Shown piece after piece: positions 8,754 through 19,353 of a DNA stretch of 64,000 nt; positions within the stretch are counted from its first letter, which is position 1, and each line of letters starts with the position of its first letter. A model generated the notes under the pieces. The model saw only the letters and a program-made list of their open reading frames with translations. It was not told the origin of the DNA and searched no databases. The stretch covers positions 35,593 through 99,592 of the forward strand of contig CAKTDF010000005.1 of the NCBI GenBank assembly GCA_934541115.1, read 5' to 3'. A program made the position numbers and the translations under genes. Source of the DNA: an uncultured Eubacteriales bacterium (GTDB lineage Bacteria > Bacillota > Clostridia > Oscillospirales > Acutalibacteraceae).

Positions 8754-8915
8754 ATCGGAACATATAATGTGAAAATGTGCCCTTGTGCCTTTTTTACCTC
8801 TTACAAGAGCATGATAGCATTTATAAATCAAAAAGTCAATAGATTTTTTTCAACTTCTGTGCAGGGCACAGCGTATGCCGCGTAAGGCAAATAAAAAACG
8901 TGGAGTGATAAGCGA

Positions 8916-11900
8916 ATGGTCAATGTTACCGATGTGAAACTCGGCACCAATGTTCGCAAGAGCTTTGGTAAAATTCAAGAGGTCATGAAAATGCCGAACC
9001 TCATTCAGGTTCAGAAGGATTCTTACCGCTGGTTCCTTGAAACCGGTCTTAAGGAAGTCCTCAGGGACATTGAGGATATTACGGATTTCAGCGGAAACCT
9101 CAGTCTCAGTTTTGTTGACTACCGTATGGAAAAAAAGAGCAAGTATTCCGTCAGGGAATGCAAGGAGCGCGACGCAACATATGCCGCTCCCATGCGCGTT
9201 ACCGCAAGGCTTTATAACAAGGAGACAGGCGAAGTAAAAGAAAGCGAAGTTTATATGGGCGATTTTCCGCTCATGACAGACAGCGGCACTTTCGTCATCA
9301 ACGGTGCAGAACGCGTTATTGTCTCTCAGCTCGTCCGTTCGCCCGGCGTGTATTATGGCATGACCCATAATGTCACCGGCAAAAAGCTCTTCACAACAAC
9401 AGTCATTCCCAACCGCGGCGCATGGCTCGAATATGAGACGGATCAGAACGATCTTTTCTATGTCCGCATCGATAAAAACAGAAAAATTCCCATCACCACG
9501 TTTATCCGCGCCCTCGGTCTCAACTCCAACAGCGATATCCGCGATTTCTTCGGACTTGACGACAGAATAGAAGCTTCGTTTGAAAAGGATCCCACAAGGA
9601 ACACCGAGGAGGCACTTATTGAAGTCTATAAAAAGCTCCGTCCCGGCGAGCCGCCGACACTTTCGAGCGCTCAGAGCCACCTTGAAGGTCTCTTCTTTGA
9701 CGATCGCCGCTACGATCTTTCAAGAGTAGGACGTTACAAGTATAACAAAAAGCTTGCGCTTTTTGACCGTATCCGCGGCTTTAAGCTTGCTGCCCCGATC
9801 GTCAACGAGCTCACGGGTGAGATCATTGCCGAAGAGGGAGAGCTCATGACCAAGCAGCGCGCCATGGAAGTTACCCAGGCAGGCGCGAAGATTGCATATG
9901 TTTCCGTTGAGGGTCGTGACGAGCCTGTCAAGGTCATCTCCAACCAGATGGTTGACATTCTTCCGTTCTTCCCGGAGTTCACAAAGGAAGAGCTTTGCGA
10001 GGTCGGAATCAACGAACATGTACGATACACCGTCCTTATGGACATTCTCCCCGAAACCGAGAACATGAGCCGTGAAGAAAAGCTCGCTTTTCTCGAAAGC
10101 AAAGGGGACGAGCTTATTCCAAAGCATATCATCATTGACGATATTTTTGCTTCGATCAACTACCTTAACTGCCTTGCCTGCGGCGTAGGCAGCGCAGACG
10201 ATATCGATCACCTCGGCAACAGACGTATCCGTTCAGTAGGAGAGCTTTTGCAGAATCAGTTCCGCGTAGGCTTTTCAAGAATGGAAAGAGTTGTCAAGGA
10301 GAGAATGACTCTCCAGGCTCAGGAGCCGGAAAAGGTCACTCCGCAGGCTCTCATCAACACCCGTCCGGTTATTGCGGCGGTCAGAGAGTTCTTCGGTTCA
10401 TCTCCGCTTTCGCAGTTTATGGATCAGAACAACCCTCTTGCTGAGCTTACTCATAAGCGCCGTCTTTCAGCGCTCGGACCCGGCGGACTTTCAAGAGACC
10501 GCGCCGGATTTGAGGTTCGCGACGTTCACTACTCCCACTATGGAAGAATGTGCCCGATCGAGACTCCCGAAGGTCCCAACATCGGACTCATCTCATATCT
10601 TGCAACCTTTGCAAGAATCAATGAATACGGCTTTGTTGAAGCTCCGTTCCGTCCGGTTGACAAAGAGACCGGAAAGGTTCTTGACACCTATGAATACATG
10701 ACCGCAGACGTTGAGGACGAATACACCGTTGCTCAGGCTAACGAACCGCTCGACGAAGAAGGTCACTTCATGAGAAGAAAGGTCAACGCCCGCCACCGCG
10801 ACGAATTCCTTGAAATTGAGCCCACAAGGGTCGATTTTATGGACGTTTCGCCCAAGATGGTTGTCTCTGTTGCAACCGCTCTCATTCCGTTCCTTGAAAA
10901 CGATGACGCAAACCGTGCCCTCATGGGCTCAAACATGCAGCGCCAGGCTGTGCCGCTCCTCACCTGCGATTCACCTATGGTCGGCACCGGTATGGAATAT
11001 AAGGCGGCAACCGATTCCGGCGTATGCGTACTTGCCAAAAGAGGCGGCAAGGTCATCTATGTCAGCGCAGACAGAGTTGACGTTCTTGCAGAAGATAACA
11101 TTGTTGATACCTACAACCTTATTAAGTTCATGCGCTCCAACCAGGGCACCTGCATCAATCAGCGTCCGGTTGTTGCCGTGGGCGATGAAATTGTTGAGGG
11201 ACAGGTTGTTGCCGACGGTCCCGCAACGGATCACGGCGAACTCAGTCTCGGTAAAAACGCACTCATCGGCTTTATGACCTGGGAGGGCTACAACTACGAG
11301 GACGCCGTTCTCATCAATGAAAAGCTTGTTCGCGATGATGTTTATACATCTATCCATATTGAAAAGTATGAGCTTGAAGCAAGAGATACCAAGCTCGGAC
11401 CGGAAGAGATTACCAACGATATTCCGAACGTCGGCGACGCTCTCAAGGATCTTGACGAGCGCGGAATTATCCGCGTCGGCGCAGAGGTACATTCCGGCGA
11501 TATCCTTGTAGGTAAGGTTACACCGAAAGGTGAGACTGAGCTCACCGCAGAAGAAAGACTTCTCCGTGCAATCTTCGGAGAAAAGGCGCGCGAGGTCAGA
11601 GATACTTCGCTGCGCGTTCCTCACGGCGAATACGGAATCGTTGTCAAGGTTGAGGAATTCACGCGTGAAAACAGCGACGAGCTCAACCCCGGCGTAAACA
11701 AGGTCGTTCGTTGCTATATCGCCCAGAAACGTAAGCTTCAGGTCGGCGACAAGATGGCGGGACGTCACGGTAACAAGGGCGTTGTTTCACGTATTCTTCC
11801 GCAGGAGGATATGCCTTTCCTTGAAGACGGAACACCGCTTGACATCGTGCTCAACCCGCTCGGCGTTCCCTCTCGTATGAACATCGGTCAGGTTCTTGAG

Positions 11901-12749
11901 GTTCACCTCGGCTTTGCCTGCCGTGAGCTTGGCTGGAAAATCATGACTCCCGTTTTTGACGGCGCGCACGAGGACGATATCAGAGCCGCTCTTGAATATG
12001 CCGGTCTTTCAACCAACGGAAAATCAACTCTTATTGACGGACGTACAGGCGAAAAATTTGACGGTGATGTCACAGTCGGCGTTATGTACTTCCTCAAGCT
12101 GCACCACCTTGTTGACGACAAGATGCATGCCCGTTCAACAGGTCCGTATTCACTCGTTACTCAGCAGCCCCTTGGCGGTAAAGCGCAGTTCGGCGGTCAG
12201 CGTTTCGGTGAAATGGAAGTTTGGGCGCTGGAAGCTTACGGCGCAGCTTATACCCTGCAGGAGATCCTCACCGTTAAGTCAGACGATGTTGTCGGTCGTG
12301 TAAAGACCTACGAGGCTATTGTCAACGGCGAGAATATTCCCAAGGCGGGCGTTCCCGAATCGTTTAAGGTTCTCATTAAAGAGCTTCAGTCTCTCGGTCT
12401 TGACATCAAGGTTCTTGATGCGGACGAAAATGAGATCGACCTAAAGCAGAACCTTGACACCGATGAGGGTGTCACTCTCCACAAATATAACCGCCGCCGC
12501 ACAGAAGAAGCCGAAGAAGAACTTCGTGATGACGATGATGCGGACGACGAGGACATTGAAGACGATTCAGACTCTTCCGACGACGATGACCTTGACCTCG
12601 GTTTTGACGATGACGAGGATAAGGATGGCGACGAAGAAGAGGATGAAGAAGAAAAGCCCTTTGATTACAACGAATTTTTCAATGAGATCAACCCGACGAT
12701 CAATGATGCGGGCTATGACCACGGCTTTGTTCCGGACATTGACGAATAA
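8916..12749 (+). CDS. rpoB: DNA-directed RNA polymerase subunit beta
   Basis: The beta subunit of RNA polymerase, forming one side of the active-site cleft and the rifampicin pocket. All landmarks are present: the rifampicin region [18 protein letters not shown] then [16 protein letters not shown] (around residues 488-525), [34 protein letters not shown] and the C-terminal [20 protein letters not shown]. Start ATG 8916 is preceded by GGAGTGA. At 1277 aa it is longer than most Firmicute beta subunits. The extra is a highly acidic stretch near residues 1196-1247 (36 of 52 residues Asp or Glu) after the normal C-terminal clamp contact, followed by about 30 less biased residues ending in VPDIDE. 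rpoC follows 68 bp downstream. Confidence 0.98.
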   Translation: MVNVTDVKLGTNVRKSFGKIQEVMKMPNLIQVQKDSYRWFLETGLKEVLRDIEDITDFSGNLSLSFVDYRMEKKSKYSVRECKERDATYAAPMRVTARLYNKETGEVKESEVYMGDFPLMTDSGTFVINGAERVIVSQLVRSPGVYYGMTHNVTGKKLFTTTVIPNRGAWLEYETDQNDLFYVRIDKNRKIPITTFIRALGLNSNSDIRDFFGLDDRIEASFEKDPTRNTEEALIEVYKKLRPGEPPTLSSAQSHLEGLFFDDRRYDLSRVGRYKYNKKLALFDRIRGFKLAAPIVNELTGEIIAEEGELMTKQRAMEVTQAGAKIAYVSVEGRDEPVKVISNQMVDILPFFPEFTKEELCEVGINEHVRYTVLMDILPETENMSREEKLAFLESKGDELIPKHIIIDDIFASINYLNCLACGVGSADDIDHLGNRRIRSVGELLQNQFRVGFSRMERVVKERMTLQAQEPEKVTPQALINTRPVIAAVREFFGSSPLSQFMDQNNPLAELTHKRRLSALGPGGLSRDRAGFEVRDVHYSHYGRMCPIETPEGPNIGLISYLATFARINEYGFVEAPFRPVDKETGKVLDTYEYMTADVEDEYTVAQANEPLDEEGHFMRRKVNARHRDEFLEIEPTRVDFMDVSPKMVVSVATALIPFLENDDANRALMGSNMQRQAVPLLTCDSPMVGTGMEYKAATDSGVCVLAKRGGKVIYVSADRVDVLAEDNIVDTYNLIKFMRSNQGTCINQRPVVAVGDEIVEGQVVADGPATDHGELSLGKNALIGFMTWEGYNYEDAVLINEKLVRDDVYTSIHIEKYELEARDTKLGPEEITNDIPNVGDALKDLDERGIIRVGAEVHSGDILVGKVTPKGETELTAEERLLRAIFGEKAREVRDTSLRVPHGEYGIVVKVEEFTRENSDELNPGVNKVVRCYIAQKRKLQVGDKMAGRHGNKGVVSRILPQEDMPFLEDGTPLDIVLNPLGVPSRMNIGQVLEVHLGFACRELGWKIMTPVFDGAHEDDIRAALEYAGLSTNGKSTLIDGRTGEKFDGDVTVGVMYFLKLHHLVDDKMHARSTGPYSLVTQQPLGGKAQFGGQRFGEMEVWALEAYGAAYTLQEILTVKSDDVVGRVKTYEAIVNGENIPKAGVPESFKVLIKELQSLGLDIKVLDADENEIDLKQNLDTDEGVTLHKYNRRRTEEAEEELRDDDDADDEDIEDDSDSSDDDDLDLGFDDDEDKDGDEEEDEEEKPFDYNEFFNEINPTINDAGYDHGFVPDIDE

Positions 12750-12817
12750 TGTTTTTTGTAATCGAACGTAACACTTTCTCACTTTAATTCAAATAACGAA
12801 AGGGCTGACTTAAATAT

Positions 12818-15800
12818 ATGGAAAACATCACCTTTGAATCAATCAAAATCGGTCTTGCCTCTCCCGAAAAAATCAGAGAATGGTCATACGGCGAGGTCAC
12901 AAAGCCCGAAACCATAAACTACCGTACCCTCAAGCCCGAAAGCGACGGTCTTTTCTGCGAAAAGATTTTTGGACCGCTCAAGGACTGGGAGTGCCATTGC
13001 GGACGTTACAAACGTATCCGCCACAAGGGAAAGATTTGTGAGCGCTGCCATGTTGAAATCACAAAGGCAAAGGTTCGCCGTGAGCGCATGGGTCACATTG
13101 AGCTTGCAACTCCCGTTTCTCACATCTGGTATTTCAAGGGTATCCCCTCAAGAATCGGACTTATGCTCGATATGTCTCCGAGAGATCTTGAAAGAGTTCT
13201 TTATTTTGCCGCTTATATCGTCATTGATCCCGGCACGGTTCCCAATGTAAAAAAGTGCCAGGTCATCAGCGAAAAGCAGTATGAGGACATCAGAGAATAT
13301 TATTATAACGACGAAACATTCCGTGTAGGCATGGGTGCAGAAGCTGTCAAAGAGCTGCTTTGCGAACTTGACATCGATGTTCTTGACGCCGAGCTTCGAG
13401 AGGCTCTTGAAAATGCAACCGGTCAGAAAAAAGCCAAGATCCTCAAGCGTCTTGAGGTGGTTGAAGCTTTCAAAAACTCCGGTAACCGCCCGGAATGGAT
13501 GATTCTTGACGTTGTTCCGGTCATTCCGCCGGACATCCGCCCCATGGTTCAGCTTGACGGCGGACGTTTTGCAACGAGCGACCTTAACGATCTTTACCGC
13601 CGTGTAATCAACCGCAACAACCGTCTCAAAAAGCTGCTCGACCTTGGCGCTCCGAGCATCATTATCCGCAACGAAAAGAGAATGCTGCAGGAGGCTGTTG
13701 ACGCACTCATTGACAACGGTCGTCGCGGACGCCCGGTAACCGGTCCGAACAACCGCCCGCTCAAGTCTCTCTCGGATATGCTCAAAGGTAAGCAGGGTCG
13801 TTTCCGTCAGAACCTTCTCGGAAAGCGCGTTGACTATTCCGGACGTTCGGTTATCGTTGTAGGTCCGGAGCTCAAAATTTATCAGTGCGGTCTGCCGAAA
13901 GAGATGGCTCTTGAGCTCTTCAAGCCGTTCGTTATGAAACGTCTTGTTGAAACCGGCGTTGCAACTCATATCAAAACCGCAAGAAAGACCGTTGACCGCC
14001 AGGAAAAATGCGTTTGGGACGCTCTTGAAATAGTAATCAAAGATCATCCCGTAATGCTCAACCGTGCTCCCACTCTTCACAGACTCGGCATTCAGGCGTT
14101 TGAACCGGTGCTCGTTGAGGGCAAGGCTATCAAGCTCCACCCGCTTGTTTGTACCGCATTCAACGCCGACTTCGACGGTGACCAGATGGCTGTTCACGTT
14201 CCTCTTTCCGCCGAGGCACAGGCAGAGGCAAGATTCCTCATGCTTTCCTCGGGCAATCTGCTCAAGCCCTCGGACGGAAAGCCTGTTACCGTTCCTACGC
14301 AGGATATGGTTCTCGGCTCATATTACCTCACACTTGTAAAGCCCGGCGCAAAGGGTGAGGGCAAGGCTTTCTGCGACGTAAACGAAGCGCAGATGGCATA
14401 TGACGCAAAGGTTATTGACCTGCATGCCATGATCAAGATTCGCATGGATAAGGAAGTTGACGGAAAGAAAGTTTCTGAGCTTGTTGAAACCACTCTCGGA
14501 AAGGTCATCTTCAACGCTCCGATTCCGCAGGATCTCGGCTTTATTGACCGCAGCGATCCGGCTAACCTTTTCAGACTTGAAGTTGAAACCCTTGTCAACA
14601 AAAAGATGCTCGGAAAAATCATTGATAAGTGCATCAGAGTTCACGGCGTTTCAAAAACCGCTCAGGTACTTGACGACATCAAGAGCCAGGGTTATAAATA
14701 TTCAACAAAGAGCGGCATTACCGTTGCCGTTTGCGACGCAACTATTCCAGAGGCAAAGAAAGATATCCTTGCCGAAACGGAAGCTATTGTTGACGAGGTC
14801 AACAGAAAGTATAACAGAGGTCTTCTCAGTAACTCCGACCGTTCCAGACAGGTTCTCAAAGCATGGGACGTCTGCACAAGCCGCGTTGCCCAGGCCTTGA
14901 CAGAGAATTTTGACAAGTTCAACCCAATCTACATGATGCTTGACTCCGGTGCCCGTGGTTCTGAAAGCCAGCTGCGTCAGCTCGCCGGAATGCGCGGTCT
15001 TATCGCAAACACTGCCGGTAAGACCATCGAGGTTCCCATTCGTGCCAACTATCGTGAGGGTCTGAACGTTCAGGAATACTTCATTTCCTCCCGTGGTGCG
15101 CGTAAAGGTCTTGCCGATACCGCACTTCGTACCGCCGACTCCGGTTACCTTACCCGCCGCCTTGTTGATGTTTCGCAGGATGTTATTATCCGCGAAGAAG
15201 ACTGCGGCTGCACAGAGGGTCTTGAAGTCTATGACATCATGGACGGCAACCGTGTTCTTGAGCCGCTCACCGAGAGACTCAAGGGTCGTTATCTGCTCAA
15301 CAACATTGTTGATGAAGAGACCGGCGAAATTATCATGGACAATGATCATATGCTCACCGAAGCAGACGCCGACAAGGTTGACGCATATCTCACCGCAAAG
15401 TATAACGCTGCGCTTGAAAGCGGCATGAGCAAGGAAGATGCTGCGCATATCCGCCACGTTACGATTCGTTCGCTTTTGACCTGCTGCTCAGACCACGGCG
15501 CCTGCATCAAGTGCTACGGTTCCAACCTCGCAACCGGCAATCCGGTAACCATCGGTGAAGCAGTCGGAATCATCGCTGCACAGTCCATCGGTGAACCGGG
15601 TACCCAGCTGACCATGAGAACATTCCACACCGGCGGCGTTGCTTCCGGCTCGGATATCACACAGGGTCTTCCGCGTGTTGAAGAACTCTTTGAGGCAAGA
15701 AAACCGAAGACTCTCGCAATGATCAGCGAAATTGAAGGCGTTGTTTCGTTTGAGACAATCAAAAAGAATCCGCACATTGTTGTTACCAATGAGGAAACGG

Positions 15801-16453
15801 GTGACAGAAGAGAGTATTTCATGACCTTTGGCGCAAGGGCAAGAGTTTCGGAAGGTCAGCACGTTGTTGTTGGTGAGACCCTCACCGAAGGTTCGGTTGA
15901 CCTGCGTGATGTTCTTAATGTTCTCGGCGTCAGCGCTGTTCACGATTACCTCATCAGTCAGGTTCAGTGCACATACCGTACACAGGGCGTTGACATCAAT
16001 GATAAGCACATTGAAGTTATCGCACGCCAGATGATGAAAAAGGTCAAGATTGAAGAACCCGGCGATACAGACTTCCTGCCCGGCGCAGTTGTTGACAAGC
16101 GTGACCTCAAAAGGGCAAACGCCGCTGTCAGAGCAAAGGCAGAAGAAACCGGTGAAGAGGCACACGAGGCAACCTTTACTCCCGTTCTCATGGGTATTAC
16201 CAAGGCTTCGCTTGCAACGGATTCGTTCCTTTCCGCAGCGTCATTCCAGGAGACCACGAGAGTTCTCACCGACGCGGCAATCAAGGGTAAGGTCGATCCT
16301 CTTCTCGGACTTAAAGAAAACGTTATCATCGGTAAACTTCTTCCGTCCGGTACCGGCATGAAGTGCTATAGTGACGTTGAAGTTGTTGACAACAGTGAGC
16401 CGAGAGAGATGGAACTCATTTTCTCAAACGCTCTTGGTGCCGATAACAACTAA
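12818..16453 (+). CDS. rpoC: DNA-directed RNA polymerase subunit beta'
   Basis: The beta' subunit, carrying the catalytic magnesium. The N-terminal zinc ribbon is [19 protein letters not shown] (residues about 60-78). The catalytic loop is [20 protein letters not shown] (residues about 449-468), with the three Asp ligands. The second zinc site CGCTEG...[20 protein letters not shown] (in two parts) and the trigger-loop region [16 protein letters not shown] are also intact. Length 1211 aa fits Firmicutes. GAAAGGGCTGAC precedes the ATG. It is co-transcribed with rpoB, and transcription should end at the palindrome at 16573-16624. No rpsL/rpsG follow, so the usual downstream str operon is elsewhere. 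Confidence 0.98.
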   Translation: MENITFESIKIGLASPEKIREWSYGEVTKPETINYRTLKPESDGLFCEKIFGPLKDWECHCGRYKRIRHKGKICERCHVEITKAKVRRERMGHIELATPVSHIWYFKGIPSRIGLMLDMSPRDLERVLYFAAYIVIDPGTVPNVKKCQVISEKQYEDIREYYYNDETFRVGMGAEAVKELLCELDIDVLDAELREALENATGQKKAKILKRLEVVEAFKNSGNRPEWMILDVVPVIPPDIRPMVQLDGGRFATSDLNDLYRRVINRNNRLKKLLDLGAPSIIIRNEKRMLQEAVDALIDNGRRGRPVTGPNNRPLKSLSDMLKGKQGRFRQNLLGKRVDYSGRSVIVVGPELKIYQCGLPKEMALELFKPFVMKRLVETGVATHIKTARKTVDRQEKCVWDALEIVIKDHPVMLNRAPTLHRLGIQAFEPVLVEGKAIKLHPLVCTAFNADFDGDQMAVHVPLSAEAQAEARFLMLSSGNLLKPSDGKPVTVPTQDMVLGSYYLTLVKPGAKGEGKAFCDVNEAQMAYDAKVIDLHAMIKIRMDKEVDGKKVSELVETTLGKVIFNAPIPQDLGFIDRSDPANLFRLEVETLVNKKMLGKIIDKCIRVHGVSKTAQVLDDIKSQGYKYSTKSGITVAVCDATIPEAKKDILAETEAIVDEVNRKYNRGLLSNSDRSRQVLKAWDVCTSRVAQALTENFDKFNPIYMMLDSGARGSESQLRQLAGMRGLIANTAGKTIEVPIRANYREGLNVQEYFISSRGARKGLADTALRTADSGYLTRRLVDVSQDVIIREEDCGCTEGLEVYDIMDGNRVLEPLTERLKGRYLLNNIVDEETGEIIMDNDHMLTEADADKVDAYLTAKYNAALESGMSKEDAAHIRHVTIRSLLTCCSDHGACIKCYGSNLATGNPVTIGEAVGIIAAQSIGEPGTQLTMRTFHTGGVASGSDITQGLPRVEELFEARKPKTLAMISEIEGVVSFETIKKNPHIVVTNEETGDRREYFMTFGARARVSEGQHVVVGETLTEGSVDLRDVLNVLGVSAVHDYLISQVQCTYRTQGVDINDKHIEVIARQMMKKVKIEEPGDTDFLPGAVVDKRDLKRANAAVRAKAEETGEEAHEATFTPVLMGITKASLATDSFLSAASFQETTRVLTDAAIKGKVDPLLGLKENVIIGKLLPSGTGMKCYSDVEVVDNSEPREMELIFSNALGADNN

Positions 16454-16570
16454 ATCAAAAGGTACTGCCGTATTCGGATTCGGAAAGCGCTTGCCTTGCT
16501 CCGGAGTGGTACGCAGATACCGCGAACGGATAAAGTGCTTGATGAGCGAATATATTTAAAGCACCGATAA

Positions 16571-16636
16571 ACAAAGACTATATTTCATGTGAAGCCATGA
16601 TGAGCTTCATGAAATATAGTCTTTTGATTTTTGTCT
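16571..16636. repeat. Dispersed palindrome, copy 1, acting as rpoC terminator
   Basis: AAAGACTATATTTCATG (16573-16589) pairs perfectly with CATGAAATATAGTCTTT (16608-16624), with an inner GAAGC/GCTTC extension, followed by TTGATTTTTGT. Near-identical copies occur at 33031-33100 and 46236-46305, and a half copy at 42146-42190. It is placed as an intrinsic terminator for rpoBC but belongs to a repeat family. Confidence 0.85.
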
Positions 16637-16742
16637 GACTCTTTGATTTGTGCGAATTGTGCAGCCACTTTGCGCGTAATTATAAAGACAGTGCATATTG
16701 AACAATGCTTGCAAAACAATAATATGTGTGTTATACTGAACT

Positions 16743-16868
16743 CGCCAAACAAAATCTAATATTTATGCGTGCAATTAAGCATCTGTATTTTTATCTTTTG
16801 TTAAAAATACAGATGCTCTATTTCTGCATATACTTTATTGTACGTTATGTTTGAGATTTTGTTTGGCG
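16743..16868. repeat. Nested inverted-repeat (fold-back) element
   Basis: A perfect 15-bp outer inverted repeat, CGCCAAACAAAATCT at 16743-16757 and its complement at 16854-16868, encloses an inner 15-bp one, GCATCTGTATTTTTA at 16779-16793 with its complement at 16801-16815. The outer pairing continues imperfectly into AACT/AGTT on the flanks. I see no gene and no obvious target-site duplication. The rest of the 16454-17002 gap holds the rpoC terminator and the leader of the next gene. Confidence 0.7.
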
Positions 16869-17002
16869 ACAGTTGAGCTATGTATTTTTGGTGCGTAGTT
16901 TCAACTGCGCACTTTTTTATTTGTGGAATAAAGATAAGTGTGTATCCATCGGGAGAAGGAAAGCATTATCCACACAGTAAAGCTTTATATAGGGGGTATA
17001 AC

Positions 17003-17449
17003 ATGAATAAATGTAAAATGTGCTCTTGTGAGATGACTTCCGAGTCTTATACAGCTCCCACCTGTGACGGTGTTATCACCGGCTTGTGCTGCAAATGTGC
17101 AGGCAACTTGAATTTGCTCAAGAATAAAAACTATACGGATAATACAATTGCTTGGGCTAATGGGCTGATAAACTCAGATAAGAGCTCTTATGAAGCTAAA
17201 ATTGCATTGTGCAAAATGTTGGATTCAATCAATAACCGCACGGAACCCAAAAGTCCAAAAAGCAGGACGACCGCAGCTTTGTTGTGCTTTTTCCTTGGCT
17301 TTTTGGGCATACATAGATTTTACGCCGGAAAAATCGGTACCGGATTACTGTGGCTGTTTACGGGCGGATTATTTTTTGTTGGAGAACTTGTTGATTTTAT
17401 CATGATACTTTGCGGAAGCTTCACAGATTCCGACGGAACAAAGTTATAA
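17003..17449 (+). CDS. TM2-domain membrane protein with N-terminal Cys-rich segment
   Basis: A 148-aa small membrane protein. The N-terminal 40 residues hold several cysteines (CKMCSC, then CCKC) that could form a zinc ribbon. Residues about 88-140 are a TM2 domain: SRTTAALLCFFLGFLGIHRF followed by YAGKIGTGLLWLFTGG and a second hydrophobic segment ending MILCGSFTD. The GIHRFYAGK core between two helices is diagnostic. TM2 proteins are widespread and mostly uncharacterised. I start at ATG 17003 after AGGGGGTATAAC; a longer in-frame reading from 16880 has no site. It is convergent with the secreted protein at 17536. Confidence 0.88.
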   Translation: MNKCKMCSCEMTSESYTAPTCDGVITGLCCKCAGNLNLLKNKNYTDNTIAWANGLINSDKSSYEAKIALCKMLDSINNRTEPKSPKSRTTAALLCFFLGFLGIHRFYAGKIGTGLLWLFTGGLFFVGELVDFIMILCGSFTDSDGTKL

Positions 17450-17486
17450 TACTTCAGGCTGCGCCGGCAGCAAGCCTGCAGTTAAT

Positions 17487-17518
17487 TAAAGCCGCCCGGG
17501 TGAACCGAGCGGCTTTGC
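17487..17518. terminator. Bidirectional terminator
   Basis: AAAGCCGC (17488-17495) pairs with GCGGCTTT (17509-17516), with inner CGG/CCG pairing, between two convergent genes. T runs occur on both strands. Confidence 0.75.
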
Positions 17519-17535
17519 TGTTTGTTGCTTGAGGC

Positions 17536-18171
17536 TTACAGACCGGAGCTCAATGCACCGGCTCTGACAACGTAAAGCTGATTGCCTTTTTGTTTATAGA
17601 CATTTTCGGCAGGAGCGCTCTGCATTGCAATATTGCGTTTTCCTCCGTGGAGTCTTATTGAAGTTTTGAGGCAGGACGGTGTGGAACCGGAGATCAATCT
17701 GATGTTTGAAACGCTGTTCCAGACATTTGCAACAAAGTATGCGCAGTTTTTGACGGGCGTCCACTTGTCGGAATAGCTGTTGATTTTTTTACTGACAGAG
17801 GCAAGCTGACTTTCGGTGATCTCAGTTGTGAGAGAATATCTTCCGCCTGTGCCGTAATGCTCGTTGCAGTAAAGCTCAACATTATAATAGATTCCTTTTC
17901 CCTCTTTTCTTGAGTACTTGAAAGTACTCACGGAAACCGCTTCTCCCGGTTTGAGCTTATAAACGCCGACGGTCAGAGTCTTGTTTGAAATGTTCTCAAT
18001 GTAAAGCCATGAGTGACCGTGTGAGATTATGTTCTTGACATAGGACACAGCAGAGAGCTTTGCAACCGGGGCGTCATTGCTTTTTGCGAAAGCAGGCAGT
18101 GCAATAACAGAAATCATCATTACCGCGAGCAGAACGCAGAAAAGCTTTTTCAGTGTTTTTGTTTTCTTCAT
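17536..18171 (-). CDS. Secreted protein of unknown family, paralogue A (His53/Cys143)
   Basis: A 211-aa exported protein I cannot name. It has a signal peptide, KKTKTLKKL then a hydrophobic core, with probable cleavage after AFA29. The mature part has a conserved GHSWLYIEN (His53), a VGVYKLKPGEAVSVSTF segment, and KNCAYFVANVWNS (Cys143). The order of His before Cys in a GH.W and NC..F..W setting recalls circularly permuted papain-fold hydrolases, but this is only inference. The start at 18171 is chosen for AGGAGGAAGAAT; the extension to 18207 has none. A paralogue of the same length lies 148 bp upstream, with the same His and Cys positions, so this is a tandem duplication. Confidence 0.75.
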   Translation of the reverse strand: MKKTKTLKKLFCVLLAVMMISVIALPAFAKSNDAPVAKLSAVSYVKNIISHGHSWLYIENISNKTLTVGVYKLKPGEAVSVSTFKYSRKEGKGIYYNVELYCNEHYGTGGRYSLTTEITESQLASVSKKINSYSDKWTPVKNCAYFVANVWNSVSNIRLISGSTPSCLKTSIRLHGGKRNIAMQSAPAENVYKQKGNQLYVVRAGALSSGL

Positions 18172-18260
18172 ATTCTTCCTCCTATTACTTTTTTGTAGGC
18201 TTGGCAATAGCCAAATTTTACCTACGTCTTTATTATAGCAATTGTTATCAATAAATAATT

Positions 18261-18307
18261 ACAAAACAAAAAACAAAGGAATTTTTCTTCAAAAAAATTC
18301 CTTTGTT
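18261..18307 (-). terminator. Terminator of paralogue B
   Basis: A 15-bp perfect stem (18272-18286 with 18293-18307) is followed on the minus strand by TTTTGTTTTG. It lies 13 bp past the stop of the 18320-18958 gene, so the two paralogues are probably transcribed separately. Confidence 0.75.
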
Positions 18308-18319
18308 CGCTATAAATTA

Positions 18320-18958
18320 TTAAAGTCCGGCTTTCAGTGCACTGCTTCTGACCCGTTTCAGTGAGCTGCCTTTTTGCTTGAACACCTGTTTTGCGGCTAC
18401 CGATTGGTGGAAAAGGTTCTTTTCATAGCCTGCTTGACGCCTTATTGCGTTACGCAGGGCAAGCGGTGTTGCCGCCGTGTTCAGTTTGACCGTTGCAACG
18501 GTGTTCCAGACCTTTTCTGCAAAGTAGGTACAGTTTTGTGCCACATTCCATTTCGATTTGAACTGATTGATTTTTTTGCTGACTTTTTTGAGTTGAGCTG
18601 CGGTGATATCTTGTGAGAGTGAAACTCTGCCTTTTGTTCCCTGATGGTTCGTTATGTAGCTTTCAAGATTATAGTAAACTCCGGGACCCTCCTTGCGTAT
18701 ATACCCGAATGTACCGACGGAAATTCCGTCTCCGGGTTTCAGTTTATATACGCCGACAGTTACGGTCTTTTTTGAAGTGTTTTCAAAATATAACCATGCG
18801 TGACCTGTTGAGGCGGCATTTTTATAATAGGAGACAATTGACATTCTGACAACGGTTGGACTGCTGCCTTTGGCGAATGCCGGCAGTGTAACGCCGAAAA
18901 CCATCACTGCTGCAAGCATAACACAGAGAAACCGTTTGAAAGCTTTTGTTTTTCTCAT
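18320..18958 (-). CDS. Secreted protein of unknown family, paralogue B (His53/Cys143)
   Basis: A 212-aa exported paralogue of the preceding gene; roughly half the residues are identical by eye. The signal peptide begins MRKTKAFKRF and ends near AFA29. The matching landmarks are GHAWLYFEN (His53), VGVYKLKPGDGISVGTF, and QNCTYFAEKVWN (Cys143). The C-terminal ends also agree, with VFKQKGSSL against VYKQKGNQL and a final ALKAGL against ALSSGL. GGAGGTACAAC precedes the ATG at 18958. No family name comes to mind. The strict retention of His53, Cys143 and the surrounding Trp and Tyr residues between diverged copies suggests a catalytic pair, not tested here. Confidence 0.75.
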   Translation of the reverse strand: MRKTKAFKRFLCVMLAAVMVFGVTLPAFAKGSSPTVVRMSIVSYYKNAASTGHAWLYFENTSKKTVTVGVYKLKPGDGISVGTFGYIRKEGPGVYYNLESYITNHQGTKGRVSLSQDITAAQLKKVSKKINQFKSKWNVAQNCTYFAEKVWNTVATVKLNTAATPLALRNAIRRQAGYEKNLFHQSVAAKQVFKQKGSSLKRVRSSALKAGL

Positions 18959-19057
18959 GTTGTACCTCCGGTGCATTTATCTTGCTTTAATTATAATCAT
19001 TTTTGGCAGTCAGATAATTACACCGTAAAAATAAGTGTGGTTTTAACAAAAATGTTG

Positions 19058-19092
19058 CAAAAAAGGAAAGGCACACATTCGTGCACCTTTCC
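19058..19092 (-). terminator. Terminator of the 43-aa peptide gene
   Basis: On the minus strand GGAAAGGTGCAC and GTGTGCCTTTCC pair across a 4-nt loop (19065-19092), followed by a run of T. It lies 18 bp beyond the stop of the small ORF at 19111-19242. Confidence 0.75.
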
Positions 19093-19110
19093 AGGAATAT
19101 CAACTTATGC

Positions 19111-19242
19111 TTATTCAGCTGATGCGGTGGTATCGTCAGCATCACCAAGATGCTTAAACTTTTCAACAAAGTCCTTGATGAGTTTGATGTAAGCCTCGAT
19201 GAAGTTTACGATGGTGTCGAGAATGTTTCTTACCTGATCCAT
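19111..19242 (-). CDS. 43-aa amphipathic small protein
   Basis: A short reading frame below the usual length cut-off, with every sign of being real. GGAGGTG stands 6 nt before an ATG, 43 codons follow, and a strong terminator comes right after. The peptide runs MDQVRNILDTIVNFIEAYIK then LIKDFVEKFKHLGDADDTTA and SAE. The first 30 residues would make an amphipathic helix with regular Ile/Leu/Val/Phe spacing, and the tail is acidic and small. It has no signal peptide. I recognise no family; the helical pattern resembles the FFQKIINWFKNLFKK tail of the Cys-repeat protein at 36.7-37.5 kb. A membrane-surface or peptide-signal role is possible. Confidence 0.65.
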   Translation of the reverse strand: MDQVRNILDTIVNFIEAYIKLIKDFVEKFKHLGDADDTTASAE

Positions 19243-19353
19243 TAAATTCACCTCCTATTCAAATCTCGATAGTAATACTTTAGTACAATTGCCATAAATA
19301 GTCAATAATTTTGAAGAAATTTTGAAAAGTTTTTATGGATTTTAACTCTGTAT

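Noticed and set aside
8481..8885. 134-codon frame upstream of rpoB
   Set aside because: It runs through a clear terminator and the rpoB promoter, has poly-Lys/Asn composition and no ribosome binding site.
13148..14197. 349-codon open frame on the minus strand inside rpoC, and similar long ones inside rpoB (8850-9680, 10971-11768)
   Set aside because: They mirror strongly biased codons of rpoB and rpoC, lack ribosome binding sites and give no recognisable protein.
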